Shown: in pieces, positions 24,916-36,182 of the stretch
Layout of the letters: every line of letters begins with the position of its first letter
How positions within the stretch are numbered: the first letter of the stretch is position 1
From: Diabrotica undecimpunctata
Lineage: Eukaryota; Arthropoda; Insecta; Coleoptera; Chrysomelidae
DNA length: 64,000 nt
Assembly (NCBI RefSeq): GCF_040954645.1
Contig: NC_092811.1
Coordinates: forward strand, 119,113,343 to 119,177,342
Direction of reading: 5' to 3'
Notes under the pieces: generated by a model
What the model saw: only the letters and a program-made list of their open reading frames with translations
Databases searched by the model: none
Told to the model about the DNA's origin: nothing
Position numbers and translations under genes: made by a program

Positions 24916-25740
24916 TATTTTAATACATACTTACGTTTTAGCGGAAAAGAAAATACGGTAAAAAAATGGTACATTAAGCGGTACTGTAGACTAGTACGAA
25001 AATTCATACTATGTTTCTGTATTTTTAAATTATAAAAAATTTTTGAAACATTTCAAAAATAAAAATAATAACTTACGGTCAGATTTAACATTTTGCAGAC
25101 CTAACGGCCACTCCCTCGTTGGGTACACAAATGGACTCTTCCGCTCTGACTGTACAAATATGTAAACTTTTAAAATGTTTTATTAATTGTGTTTATATAA
25201 AATTATATTTATATGAAATTATGAACATATAAATAAATATCATTTAATAGTAAACTTAATTATTTTATAAACTAGATATGTTTAAAAATATTAATTGTAT
25301 TTATATAAAATTATTTTAAAACGAGAATTATTATAAAAATTTAAATAGATGATTCATGGTTGTTATTAATCGGATGGCCTGTATGACTTTTATTAAATTT
25401 TGACAATCGTTACGAACTGAATCTTTTAGTGACAGATATTCTTTTAATTTTTTACTTCTTATTTAATGTCTATATTTTGTTAGTTATTTGTTAGAGTTTT
25501 TAATTTAAACCTGCTTAGAATAAATAATATGATGACTATTATAGTTAGAATGCAGGCAAGTAAGATAGGCAATGTAATTCTTACGGGAGAATGGCCGACC
25601 ACGTTGCCGGTTTGCCCCGAGCGGCGCTTCAGGACCGGATTTAAGAATCATAGCACTTCAATATACGCGCACACAACAATTGTAATGTAATGTTTATTTA
25701 CGGACTTTAGCTTAAACTATTAAAACACAATGTGATTACA
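24916..25740. other. unassigned region with a short GC-rich block
   Basis: Mostly AT-rich with no frame. The stretch 25585-25645 is noticeably GC-rich and may be the start of the LINE 3' region that follows on the minus strand, but this is not certain. Confidence 0.4.
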
Positions 25741-25744
25741 TAAA

Positions 25745-26180
25745 AAGGTATTTTCGATCTTATTCATAATAGTACTTAGTAATAAATGAAAAAAACCATT
25801 ACTATTAAATTTATTTGCATTTCTACACATTCTCTGTAAGGGTTTATTTACTGTATGAGTTCAATTATGAAATTCTAAATAAAATAAGTCTTGGGATCTG
25901 GTATTTCTACAGTGAGTACGGAAGTAAACCTTTTCCAAAAGAGCACCAGCATCAATGCCTCCTCATACTAATTTATATATAAATGCTACATCTAGCAATA
26001 CTCGCTTTTCTTCAAGAGTAGGCAGATGAAGTAAAGATTGCAAAACAATGTGTTCAATATCATTTACAGGTATTCTTAATATAAAAGCAATAAATCTTAA
26101 GAACTTTTTCTGTACTATTTCTAATAGATTTTTGTAGCATTTATAATGAGGAGACCAAATATTGCTACCAACTATTGCTA
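25745..26180 (-). mobile_element. CR1/Jockey-like LINE C-terminal fragment
   Basis: The minus-strand frame reads GSNIWSPHYKCYKNLLEIVQ, KKFLRFIAF, then LPTLEEKRVLLDVAFIYKLV, and continues in other frames with FRTHCRNTRSQDLF-like sequence. This is the region downstream of RT seen in CR1/Jockey-like LINEs, related in pattern to 16500-17545. Its upstream side ends against the TIR element at about 26190. Confidence 0.75.
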
Positions 26181-26196
26181 TTGCTATTGAGACCAA

Positions 26197-28912
26197 ATAG
26201 TCCAGGAAATGAAGCATTTCACCTCGCAATTTTTTCGTCCTGCGTGGATTGACTTGAAATTTAAGCAGAAGGTAGGTAATAGCCTAAGGATCAAAATCTA
26301 TATCGACCCAAAGTGCGCCAAAGCCTTGGGGGTGGTTTCCACCCCATCTCGGGGGTGAAATTTTTTTTTACGTTTTAACCACAGGTTTCGATTAAAAAAG
26401 TGATTCTAAACAAAAAATATTCTATACATTTTTTTTGTAAAACTGATATTTTTCAAGTTATTCGCGATTGAAAGTAACAACTTTTAGACGAAAAAATCGA
26501 CGTTTTTAATCGATTTTTCGCGAATAACTCGAAAATGGTGCATTTTATCAAAAAAATTGTGGAGAACAAATTTGTAGCTTTTAAAAATACAAATACAATT
26601 CATTTTTTAAAATGTTTTTGCGATATAATAGGAACCGAAATACGGCCTATCAATGTTCAGCGGTTTTCTTCAAATGCCAAATTTGAAAGATTCAAAGTCA
26701 AATATCGGGAAAATGATGCATTTTTGGAAGAAAACTCATAGAAACTTTTTTAAACAGCATAAATAGACCTATCATAAAAAAAAGACTCTAGCTCAAAAAT
26801 TGAGTGAGTTATGATGAAAATAAGGTCAATACCTAATTTTTTTACGAAAAAATCGATGAAAACAACCCCCTAACCACCCCCATAATTAAAATCGATCTTC
26901 ACCCTTCTGCAATTCTCTTTATACATGTATTGTTAATACGTCCAAGAAGTTTGACCCATTTAAAATGCTTAGTTTTAGAAAAAGTACAGCTTAAAGCGAG
27001 AAACGATTTACAATTTCATATTTTTTACCCTTCTTTTTTTAAATATCCCCGAAAATACTGAATATATGAAAAAAATAAAAATGTACTAAATTGTAGCTTT
27101 TGTAATGACTAAAATTTTCCTTTATTTAGATTTGTTGTACAATGAATATTTGGCGAGATATAGCCGTTTAAAGCATCGATTTACGATCAAGCAGCATCTT
27201 TTTCGAGCCCTTTAAACTCACCCCATTTAAAAACCAAGGGTTCCAAAAAGATTTAATTCACAGTTCCTTGAAGCTCTTAAAAACCTTTACAAAATCGTTT
27301 TTGAAGAAACACTTTATCGGTAAAAATGAAGGAAATACGTTAAAAAAACCAATTAATTTTTTGAAATAGGGTACCCAGATAGTTCAAAATTAATAGCTTC
27401 TTCCCATGCTTTTACTGGCTGTGATACTGTATCTGCTTTTTACAACAAAGGTAAAAAAAATTTTTTGATATTCTTCAAAAAAGACCGGACATGAGGGAAC
27501 ATGCTGAAATTTTTTACAGTAGTACTGCTAAGTTTGAAGATATTTTAGATGCTGGCAGATACTGTGCAATAATGTTATACGGAACTGTTAAAGACACGCA
27601 GCTTACCAAGTTAAAAAAAATAAAAGATTTGGAAGCTTTTCTCGAGCAGATGCGGTACGAACAGTTCATCAAAGCTACAACGAAAAACTGTGCGGTTAAG
27701 CTATCATCCCTTCTGCCACTGTTGATGCCTTAGATGAGCATTCAAAAAGATGCTATTACCAAATTCAACAGTGGCTTGGCAATGAAAATATCAGAGCAAC
27801 AGATTGGGGATGGTATTCCAAAGATGGTTTGTTATTACCCGTACGCATGAACAAACAACCTGCACCCGATGAACTTTTGAAAATTATTTTTTGCAAATGC
27901 AAAAAAGGATGCGGCGTTTCATGTGGGTGCAGAAAAGTTGGTTTATACTGTAACTCTACTTGTTCTGGGTGCTCAGGTGAAGGGTGCAATAATAGTCCAC
28001 CAATAATTGAAGAAGATGGAGATGACATAGATCACGATGAAGATGTAATTGATGACGAATAAAATTAATATTATAATTGTCTTACCTATAAATGTAAATA
28101 TTTTCAACTATTTATGTAAATGTATAAGAATATATGGTGCCTTTTTATGTTGATAAATTTTTTTGTATTTAATTCTACTTTTTTCAATTTATATATATTA
28201 AATTAGTTTATAAAAACTGCAATGTCGTATAGGGGGATTTTCAAAAGTTGAAAAGTTGCAAAATTTTGACAAAAAATTGTTTTCACTTTTGCACTCATAA
28301 AAATTGATTTTTAAGGGTTGAAAATTGATGAAATTGTATTTTAAAGTATAAAAAAATCACTATTTAACTAATCCAAAACAAATTTCACTCATCTTAAGAT
28401 TTGTAATGTTATTTTACAATTTTTGAAAATTAGGGGTAGTTTTCACCCCTAAGAACAATCAGGGTTCATCGGCATGACATAAACTATAAAGCAGAGGGTG
28501 AGTTGAGCTTAATTCCAAATTTTTATCCAAATCGATCCAAGGCGAAATCATTTTTTTAGAATTAGTAATTTTTTTACATTAATCTCTAACAAGGGTTGCT
28601 TTTTAAGGGTTGAAATATGATGGAACTCTATTCAAAAGTATAAAATAATCAGTATTTAACTAATTCAAACCAAATCTTACCCATATTCAGGTTTAATATT
28701 AAAAATAATTTAAAATTATTTTATAATTTTTGACAATTAGGGGTAGTTTTCACCCCTAAAACCCTTCAGCCAACTTCGGTTCGATATAGATTTTGATCCT
28801 TGGGCTATCACCTACCTTGCCTACCTGTTAAAATTTCAACTCAATCCATGCAGGACGAAAAAATTGCGAGGTTTTAACTTTTTTCGAGCTTCATTTCCTG
28901 AACTATAAAAGT
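26197..28912 (+). mobile_element. 2.7-kb element with long TIRs and a cysteine-rich relic frame
   Basis: The left end (about 26200-26310) and the right end (about 28780-28905, inverted) share CAGGAAATGAAGC, CCTCGCAATTTTTTCGTCCT, GATCAAAATCTATATCGA and the block around GGGGTGAAA, so the inverted repeats exceed 100 bp. The interior is AT-rich and contains one broken coding unit. This is a DNA-transposon-like architecture, but I cannot assign a superfamily, and the terminal bases and TSD are not clear. Confidence 0.7.
27369..28062 (+). pseudogene. transposon-borne protein with C-terminal cysteine-rich zinc region
   Basis: Three pieces joined by two frameshifts (near 27465 and 27715). In order: SSHAFTGCDTVSAFYNKGK, REHAEIFYSSTAKFEDIL, then QQWLGNENIRATDWGWYSKD, and at the C-terminus FCKCKKGCGVSCGCRKVGL followed by CSGCSGEGCNNS and an acidic tail. 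The HAFTGCDTxSAFY motif and the clustered cysteines recur in many multicopy insect and cnidarian genes of unknown function (recollection, not a search). The cysteine block probably binds zinc. The N-terminal part is missing, so this is a 3' remnant. Function unknown. Confidence 0.65.
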
Positions 28913-29054
28913 GGACTATGATTGTTTTCCCCCTGACACCTCATATGTTGTTTTTTTGCTTTACTATCTGGTCTAATCGGTTTAGTTTTGAAACCATAGT
29001 AATTATGCTTATGAAATTTTGATTTTTTTTATATTTCTTTTCTCTTTCCTTCTA

Positions 29055-29548
29055 TTTCCTTCCCTCTATTAGGATTGCCGAATATAGGCCTTTTCTAATT
29101 CTCGCCATTCATCTCTGTTGTTTGTAAGGCGTTTCCACATTGGTCCTGCAGTTCTTTTAATATCGTCGCTTCCGCGCATTTGCGGTCTTCCTCGTGGTCT
29201 TTTGGCTTCATATGGCCGCTAATTCCCGATTTCTTTATTCCATCGGTCATCCTTAAGACGTTCGTTATGTCCAGCCCATTTCCATTTCAGTTTAGCTGCC
29301 TGTTCGACAACATCTTTTACTTTTATTCTGTTACGAATGTCTTCATTGGTTTTATGGTCTTTAAGTGAGATACCCAGCATCTATCGTTCTTTGAGTTTTT
29401 CTGATTTTCTTTATGTTTATTTTAGTGATACAGTAATTGAACACTTTGGTTCATAGTCTTTAAGGTATATTTTTATTTTTAAGTGCGTATGAGGGTCTTC
29501 CGAATGCTGCCGATCCCATTTTTACACGTCTGCTTATTTCGGTAGTCT
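29055..29548 (-). mobile_element. RTE-type retrotransposon relic, split by a hAT element
   Basis: On the minus strand, ENQTTEISRRVKMGSAAFGR lies just below the hAT insertion point. Lower down are KVKDVVEQAAKLKWKWAGH, RPRGRPQMRG and NNRDEWRELEKAYIRQ, which is the family C-terminus. The upstream continuation lies beyond the hAT at 32692-32745 (LNQKFSK reads into ENQTTEI across the junction). Several stops are present. The 3' tail was not identified. Confidence 0.8.
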
Positions 29549-29556
29549 GATTTTCT
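29549..29556. repeat. hAT target-site duplication, left copy
   Basis: GATTTTCT here and again at 32684-32691. An 8-bp duplication is the hallmark of hAT transposition. Confidence 0.93.
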
Positions 29557-30164
29557 CAGTGGCGGCTGGTGTGGTAAAATTTTGGGTAGGCCAAGCCAGA
29601 AAATTACATATAGCTGTGTCTAATCAGTGGCGGATCCAGAGGAAGAGTCACGGGGTCATGACCCCACCTTTAAAATATTTGAAAACCCACTTATCTTATT
29701 GGTGGTAAGACTAAAAGTGACCTTGCATCAGAGAAAAGTAATCACCCTCAAGATCCATGATCTCTCCAAAAAAATTTCTGTAGCCGCCAGTGTGTGTAAT
29801 ACATGTTTTTTTTCTGAGAGTGGGAATCTTCTAAAGACCGTACCAGATGAATCGTACCTGGCGTGTGTTGGATTCAGAGTAAACGGAGTACATCTGAACG
29901 CAGTTCCCCCTGGGGGTCTTGCCTCCGGATGAATCCGTGTTACAATGCCTACCAACTAAACCACTAAACCCACTCTCGGCTTTTCTAGACCGTTATCTCT
30001 TTTATTTTACATAATATGCAAATATAAATTTATTTTTATTTATAAAAATACTTAAAATTATAAGGTAACTGTAACAGACTTACATTTAATTATGTTATTT
30101 GTAAACTAAATAAAATTATGAACTAAAATATACACATAGATTACAAACATATTTTATTATTTAT

Positions 30165-31947
30165 AGAGCAGGTTTATTCTTCTCTCTTTGCTTTGTGCAA
30201 ATTTGTCAATTACTCGTTCATAAAATGTGTCGCCCGTTTCCATTAACTGAGCAAGAATATCTTTCTGACTTTATTCGCTTTAAAGTGGAGAAAGTTCTTT
30301 CAACTAAAGCGCTTGTTGCAGGTATTGTAGCAAGTAAACAAAATAACTTATAGCTTTCAGGAAGAAGTTCATTTATTTCGTTATCAAACATACTTTTAAT
30401 TAGTTCTAACAAACTCTTATCGTGAAAATTTTCACGATGAATAGCAGAAAAAATCATTTCCAGTTCTGTTTTTAATAAAGATTTATTAAAAAGTGGTTCA
30501 TATGTATCCATCAATGAGTCCAAAGCTTTTTGTGGAAATTTAGCGCCATATTCTGTGAATCTTCTATTATCGCCCAATTCCAGAAATTGAAACTTTTTGT
30601 AATCCGAGAAACGTTGTTCTAATTGCTCTAACATTATTTTTCTTCTGCAAGATGTTGTATAAGAGCTCAGTTTGTTGAAATATATCACTAAAAACATTTA
30701 ATAAAAATACAAATTCCAAGTCCTCCAACTTACGTTTAAAACCATCTGTCTGCCTAATTGATTTTGCATTTGATTCTGGGCAATTCATTATGTCCTGAAA
30801 GACTTGTAACAATTTTTTTCTTTCTTGTGACACAGCATATACTACTTTTGCATTTGAATTCCATCTTACTTCACTATTTGTGGGAATTCGTTTTCCAAGT
30901 ATTTTATTTAAAAAATAGGACCGTTTGGACGATTGGTGAAAATAAGCTGGAATACCTTGAAGCGTTGAGAAAAATATTTTGACTGTTGTAATGTTGGAGC
31001 AACTTTGCTGTAAAACTAAGTTGAGGCGGTGAGCAAGACAATGGGTAAATATTGCTAATGGTGCAGAATCTCTCACTAATTTTTGAAGTCCATTAAGTTG
31101 TCCCGACATAACACTAGCTCCATCGTAGGTTTGAGCAATTAATTTAGCTTCACAGTCAAATTTAGCGATTACACTCAACAGTAAGTCACGTAACGCTGGA
31201 GCACTTTGGTCTTCCCCTAGATAAAAAAAACCTAAGAAATATTCTTGAACAACGCATTTTGTGTCCACTAATCTGCATACTATTGAACTTTGTGCCCTTT
31301 CAGTAATATCGGTTGTTTCATCAAGAATGCATGCAAAAAATGAGAAGTTATTTATGGCGTTTAGAGAATCATTGGATTCGTCGTGGCCACGGAAAGTCAG
31401 TTCCTGTTTCGCTAAAGTACAAGTTAAAGAAACTAATTTTTTTAAGATTTCTCTGTTCATTTTAACTTCTGCGTTGTACCTATCTAATTTTTGCGATTTT
31501 TGATTTTTCATCTAGCAAATCGCGAACAGAAAACGCCCTCTTCTGTACATCCTTAAAGGACAGGAAATTACTTAAATGTTCCTTGCAACTGGAATGTTTT
31601 TTTAAGGAGGCAGACATATTTTTTAAATCAAAGTATCCTTCACAATTCCATACATATTTCTTATTAGAAAATAACAAACACGGCCAACAATATAGTCTGT
31701 TTTTCGTAATACTTCCAGACAACCATTTATACACATCATACCAACAACAATTAAAAGTACGCACCTTTTTCCCATCTTTTTGGTCAATACGCAATGTTGG
31801 AGTAGGCCTTTCATTCATAATAATTTTTTTTCTATCAACTTCAGTTCTTCTAGATAATAGCGATTCCAATAGTGAAATAATAATGTCCAAATACTCACTA
31901 TCAACATTACTATTACTGCAATTTGGTAAAGCGTCAGAAAAACTCAT
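30165..31947 (-). pseudogene. hAT transposase (ZMYM1 / TTF-zinc-finger type), two frameshifts
   Basis: The N-terminal segment (31947-31480) starts MSFSDALPNCSN and contains a TTF-type finger region: NCCWYDVYKWLSG, LYCWPCLLFSN and KHSSCKEHLSNFL. The catalytic segment (31511-30567) has FACILDETTDITERAQ (first D), IAQTYDGASVMSGQ (second D) and FTHCLAHRLNLVLQ. The C-terminal segment carries the dimerisation block LLATIPATSALVERTFSTLKRIKS near 30290 and ends ERVIDKFAQSKE near 30165. Frameshifts occur near 31500, 30650 and close to the end (about 30260). It cuts and pastes DNA in the nucleus when intact; this copy is not intact. Confidence 0.88.
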
Positions 31948-32326
31948 TTTTATGTATCAGTTATAAAACGATCTCACTATTCCAAGAAAATTTTTAAAAA
32001 ATCAACCTCGATCGGCCAAACAACTAGTGCAACTAGTAATAACAGATAACAGTGAAAATTGAACTAAAGCTCGGCGACAGTATTGCCATATATAAGTTGC
32101 ATAAAATCAGGAGATATAGAAATCATGTAAATGTGATTTTTTTTTTTGGAATTTTACGAATTTTTTAAAATTTATTTGGGCAACCGTGCACTTGTTTGCA
32201 ATTGTGTTGTTTGTTTAAAAATATGTTACAATTATAGATTATGTTACATATTTTTTTATCATAATTTAAAAGAAAATTTATATTACAATTCGATAATTAC
32301 GTTACAAGTGACAACGATGGTCGACG

Positions 32327-32463
32327 TAGGCCCGATCGTCTGGTGCCTAAACAGCAAGCATAAACATGACAATATAAATCGTTGTCCGGCAAGCTGCTTA
32401 ATTTCAAACGCTTTTGTACGGGGATGTTATGTGAGCTGGGTCGGCCAGTTCCGATCGGGCCTA
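32327..32463. mobile_element. candidate 137-bp MITE
   Basis: TAGGCCCGATCG at 32327-32338 and its exact inverse at 32452-32463 bound a short segment richer in GC than its surroundings. The TA at each end fits a Tc1/mariner-type target. It sits in the 5' non-coding part of the hAT. No coding content. Confidence 0.6.
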
Positions 32464-32745
32464 TTAATGATATTTAAAATGCCTGAATACGATTCGATGC
32501 TTTCTGTGGTAATATAATAACATAGTTGTTTTAACGGACACTCATGTATTGAGGGATTTAGTACATTTAAAAGTTATTTACATGCATTAACATAATTTTT
32601 GAATATATGTTTTTCCATTTTAAAGCTCTTAAAATTATTGGGTAGCCCCGGCCTATCCTGCCTACCCCCAAAAGCCGCCACTGGATTTTCTTTGCTGAAT
32701 TTTTGATTTAGAATTACTAATTCAGAACAGAATTACTAAGATCAT

Positions 32746-33488
32746 TCTGTTTCGTGATGTATACCACGTATAATGTCAAAATATCACGATGTGTCATAAA
32801 CCACTTTCAACTTCGGACACCGTGTATATTATTGCTGCGATTTACTAGGCGATCTGAATCCCTCCTCTTCATTCCTTTATAAAGTCTTTTATGGAACATC
32901 ATTTCTTTGCAATATTCAAATCGGATAACAAAATGAACTTTAAAAAATGCTGACGGTATAATATAATAACGTCCGGGCGTAAAAAGAAAATCCTGAGACC
33001 ATAAGAAATTTCAGAAATATGGCATAAGCTCTACAGTTTATTTACACGTTAGGATATTGCCGGTCTACATAATGTTCTTTTTTGATATCAAGGGTTACAT
33101 TCGCCCCAGATATAACGAAAAAGTGTTCGTTGAGAAACGCAAGAAGAATGATATGGGTTTTTGATGATAAAGTCTGGTCTGTGCGCTTTATGACAGACAG
33201 TTCTTAGAAAATAAATGGTTATCTGAGTGTTTGAAATTGGTTTGCTTGCATAAGAACTAAATTAAGAATTGGTCTTATTTGGTCATAAAATATAACGTAC
33301 CGTCCAACATTTCTATTCCTTATAAATTTATAAAAACTTCAATTATATTATTAGAATTTAATGAATCATATAAATATATGAGGCTCACGATCACTAAAAA
33401 CTAACATGGATATACATGTTATGTGTACACTCTGTAAATGTTTTCATTAGTAATTTAATTTAACATGCGTTGGAGATTTGTATTTAAT
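32746..33488. other. unassigned region
   Basis: No frame, element end or repeat recognised, apart from a 15-bp match GTATACCACGTATAA (32762) that recurs at 40871 and may be chance. Confidence 0.45.
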
Positions 33489-33501
33489 AATTAAAATAAG
33501 A

Positions 33502-33744
33502 TAATACGATTGTATAGCCAAGCTGAAATGGAATTGAGCAGGTCACATAGCGAGACTAAAAGACTCAAGATGGACGAGAAGACAAACGCAGCAGAGGACG
33601 ACCACCAACACGCTGGATGGACGACATTAAACGAATATCCAAGAAATGGCAACAAAACCCACAGAACCGTGAAGAGTGGCGAAAAATTGGAGAGACCTAT
33701 GTCCAGCAGTGAACAGCAGGGGTTGCATGATGATGATGATGATG
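33502..33744 (+). mobile_element. RTE-type 3' fragment (243 bp) with 13-bp TSD
   Basis: Encodes the tail of the family C-terminus: KLKWN then AGHIARLKDSRWTRR, after a frame change KKWQQNPQNREEWRKIGETY, ending in (ATG)n at 33727-33744. AATTAAAATAAGA is duplicated at 33489-33501 and 33745-33757. Confidence 0.93.
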
Positions 33745-33757
33745 AATTAAAATAAGA

Positions 33758-34135
33758 GATCTGAGTAATGTTAATTTTTAATCCTTTTTAAGCTCTAAAA
33801 TTTCAAAGTGCTGTGACTGCAAATCCTTATCAAATGTGTTTAATACCTATTTTAATGCCTTTTAATAAAGTTTCCCAATTTTTTTAAAGATATACATAAG
33901 TTGCATACAACAAAATGCATAGACAATAATTGATCAAAACTTATCAGCTCTTCCAACAAACACCATTAACTGACTGCCAGATTAACTTCTGTAACAAAGA
34001 TTTAGACTTTAGGTATAAATACAAATAGGGTCCCACCGGTCCGTGTTGTCCCTATAGGTAACAAAATGTTTCTTCTTATTTTTCTACCTCTTGGAGATCT
34101 TTCGATCTGTTTAATTCTGAAGCTGCCACTGGTTA
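33758..34135. other. unassigned region
   Basis: AT-rich spacer with no recognised feature. Confidence 0.5.
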
Positions 34136-34731
34136 ATTTCCTGGGAGGTAGATTGACAACTATCCCTCTATCTTTTAGGTGGTCTTCCAGGAGGTCTTGA
34201 ACCTGGCGGGTTGTTTTCTAGGGAGTCTATTCTCATCCATTCGTCTTACATGATTGTACCACATCCTCTTACGCTGCCTTTGCCATCTTACAATATCTTG
34301 AATTTTGCACTGCTCTCTGACGTATGTATTTCTCACCCTGTTTCTTCTTGTTTTGCCCACTATTCTTCTTAGGGTTTTCATTTCGGCATCCTTAGCATCT
34401 GTTTCGTTTTGTTGGTATCTTCGCGCACTTCTATGCCATATGTCATGATCGGTCGTATGCAAGTCTTGTAGATTCTAATTTTACTATCTGTGCGCATATA
34501 CGGATTTGACCAGACTATCTCCCGCAAGATAGACGGGGTTGGAAACATGAGGAAGAGGCCTATGTTTGGCAGTGGACTCTTGAGGCTGGATGATGATGAT
34601 GATCTCCCGCAGACATCCCGACATTGCGGATGCTTTGTTGATCTGACTCCTTAGGTCCTTTACTGGGTCGTGTGTGCTTGATATATCTATGCCCAGATAT
34701 CTCAATTACATTACCATGCAAATGTTCAAAT
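34136..34731 (-). mobile_element. RTE-type retrotransposon relic hosting two insertions
   Basis: Minus-strand thumb and C-terminal region: LRYLGIDISSTHDPVKDLRS, INKASAMSGCLRE, then (after the 75-bp insert) SNPYMRTDSKIRIYKTCIRP, ending in EMKTLRRIVGKTRRNRVRNT and YNHVRRMDENRLPRK. The upstream part continues at about 37147-37230, beyond the LTR element, as QLLVKDPLRPKLVVENN. At least two frame changes. Confidence 0.85.
34527..34601 (+). mobile_element. 75-bp RTE-type tail insertion with 10-bp TSD
   Basis: The insert codes GWKHEEEAYVWQWTLEAG then stop, the last residues of the RTE-type family, and ends in (GAT)n. ATCTCCCGCA occurs at 34517-34526 and 34602-34611. Removing the insert and one TSD copy restores the minus-strand host frame across the junction. 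Confidence 0.93.
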
Positions 34732-34948
34732 TGTAAGCTATGACTTAAAATAAACATTAGATATCTTTAGTATAGCTGTTTATTCAAGAATACATAACAC
34801 ATGTGTATCAATAACTTCTAACCTAAGTGTTGCGGCTGCTACTGACAGGCGCCTAGATGACAACTGCCCTAACAGGTAACTGTCATTACCATTACCTTTT
34901 AGGACTAGACCCACCTTTACATATGGCATTTATATAACACATATTACA
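34732..34948 (-). repeat. 3' LTR of the gag-integrase element
   Basis: 217 bp with TGTAA...TTACA ends. In element orientation it follows the polypurine tract. The outer end (TGTAAGC) differs from the 5' LTR (TGTAATA) by two bases. Confidence 0.92.
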
Positions 34949-34961
34949 TCTCCACCTTTTT
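34949..34961 (-). promoter_or_regulatory. polypurine tract
   Basis: On the minus strand, AAAAAGGTGGAGA lies directly against the 3' LTR start, the expected plus-strand primer position. Confidence 0.8.
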
Positions 34962-36140
34962 ACAAATTCAGTTTTAAAGGTGGTTTAACAACTCTACCTG
35001 ATTTAGTTCTATAATTATCTGCTTGTTCAGTGACATTATTTTGTATGTCAGTAGAGGTAGGCAACTCTGCCTCTGTTGTCTGTGTTGGGGATAAGGGTTC
35101 TTGATCTAAATCTACATCACTTGTATTCGTAAGTATTATAGTTGGTTGTGATTTAAATCTATTTAGGGATTCTCTAATATCTACTCTATTGCGACGGACA
35201 ATATTATTATGCTCATCTCTCAAGATAAGACCTTGGGGCCTCATGCTGCGATACTATTTGGCTGGTTCCCACCTCTTTTGACATTGATTGTACATAGCAA
35301 CATCTGTCTCAGGTTCTAATGACTCTAAATCCTTAACACCTTGGTTATAGTCTCTGACATACACATTTCTCCTTTTACTTAATTTTCCTTTCACATTTAT
35401 GCATAAAGCTGGTTTTAACATATCTTGATCAATAGGTAATTTGGTTCTACAGTGTCTACTCATTAAGAGCTGTGAAGGAGTATAACCAATGTGTTTAAGG
35501 GGTGAATTCCTATATTGTAATAATGCTGATTCAACATCAGACCTATCATCAATAGACTTTTTAACAATACTCTTAGCAATTGCTACACCTTTCTCAGCAA
35601 GCCCATTTGACCGCGGATAATTGGGACTTCTAAACTTTGAAAATTCCATTCTGTAGCAAAGTTTTTAAAATGATAGCTATTGAAAGGAACATTATCACAG
35701 CATATATAAGCTGGTGCACCATGTATAGCAAGCATTGACTTTAAAACTTCTTAATGACAGAAAAAACAGATTTGTCTTTTATAGAGTGAAGCTCTATCCA
35801 GTTTGAAAAAGAATCATAAGCTACTAGATAACTTGTAGCATAACATGTAAAAGTGTCAATGACAATTCTTTCCCATGGATATTCTGGAAAGGGTATGGAC
35901 AAAATGTTTCCATTTGTTGCTTCGATCTAAACTTTTCACAAGATTTACATCTTTTTATATAAGTCTCTATATCAGAGTTCATTCCTGGCCAGCAAAAAAA
36001 TTGCTTGGGTCTAGCTTTTGATTTCTTAATGCCAATATGACCCTCATGTACCATAAAATAACAAGTTATCACAGATACATAAGTTGTCTCTGTGCTTAAA
36101 AAAATTATTAACTCTCTGTGGAACATCACGCTTGTGTTCT
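34960..36140 (-). pseudogene. integrase and C-terminal region of the Ty3/gypsy element
   Basis: The zinc-binding N-terminus reads HEGHIGIKKSKARPKQFFCW then CKSCEKF (HHCC pattern, partly deleted just upstream). The core follows with RIVIDTF (first D), ICCDNVPF (second D) and RSNGLAEKGVAIAKS (glutamate), separated by frameshifts near 35875, 35750 and 35640. The tail frame 35254-35649 has LLQYRNSPLKHIGYTPSQLL and a chromatin-binding-like basic end. A last frame (34960-35244) ends RTKSGRVVKPPLKLNL. Integrase joins element DNA to the chromosome; this copy is broken. Confidence 0.88.
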
Positions 36141-36182
36141 GGCCATCCCTGTATGCACAGGTTTATAACAGTTTGCAATTGC

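Larger units (their letters stand above)
29557..32683 (-). mobile_element. hAT transposon, complete ends and 8-bp TSD
   Basis: A 3,127-bp element starting CAGTGGCGGCT and ending AGCCGCCACTG, flanked by GATTTTCT on both sides. It carries one inactivated transposase on the minus strand and is inserted in an old RTE-type relic. A further CAGTGGCGGATCC motif at 29626 inside the left end looks like a second hAT-type terminus, possibly a nested fragment without its partner. A 137-bp MITE candidate lies at 32327-32463. Confidence 0.93.

Noticed and set aside
29627..29932. 101-codon plus-strand frame inside the hAT left end
   Set aside because: It begins in the CAGTGGCGGATCC terminus-like motif and has no protein motif; probably chance within a nested hAT fragment.
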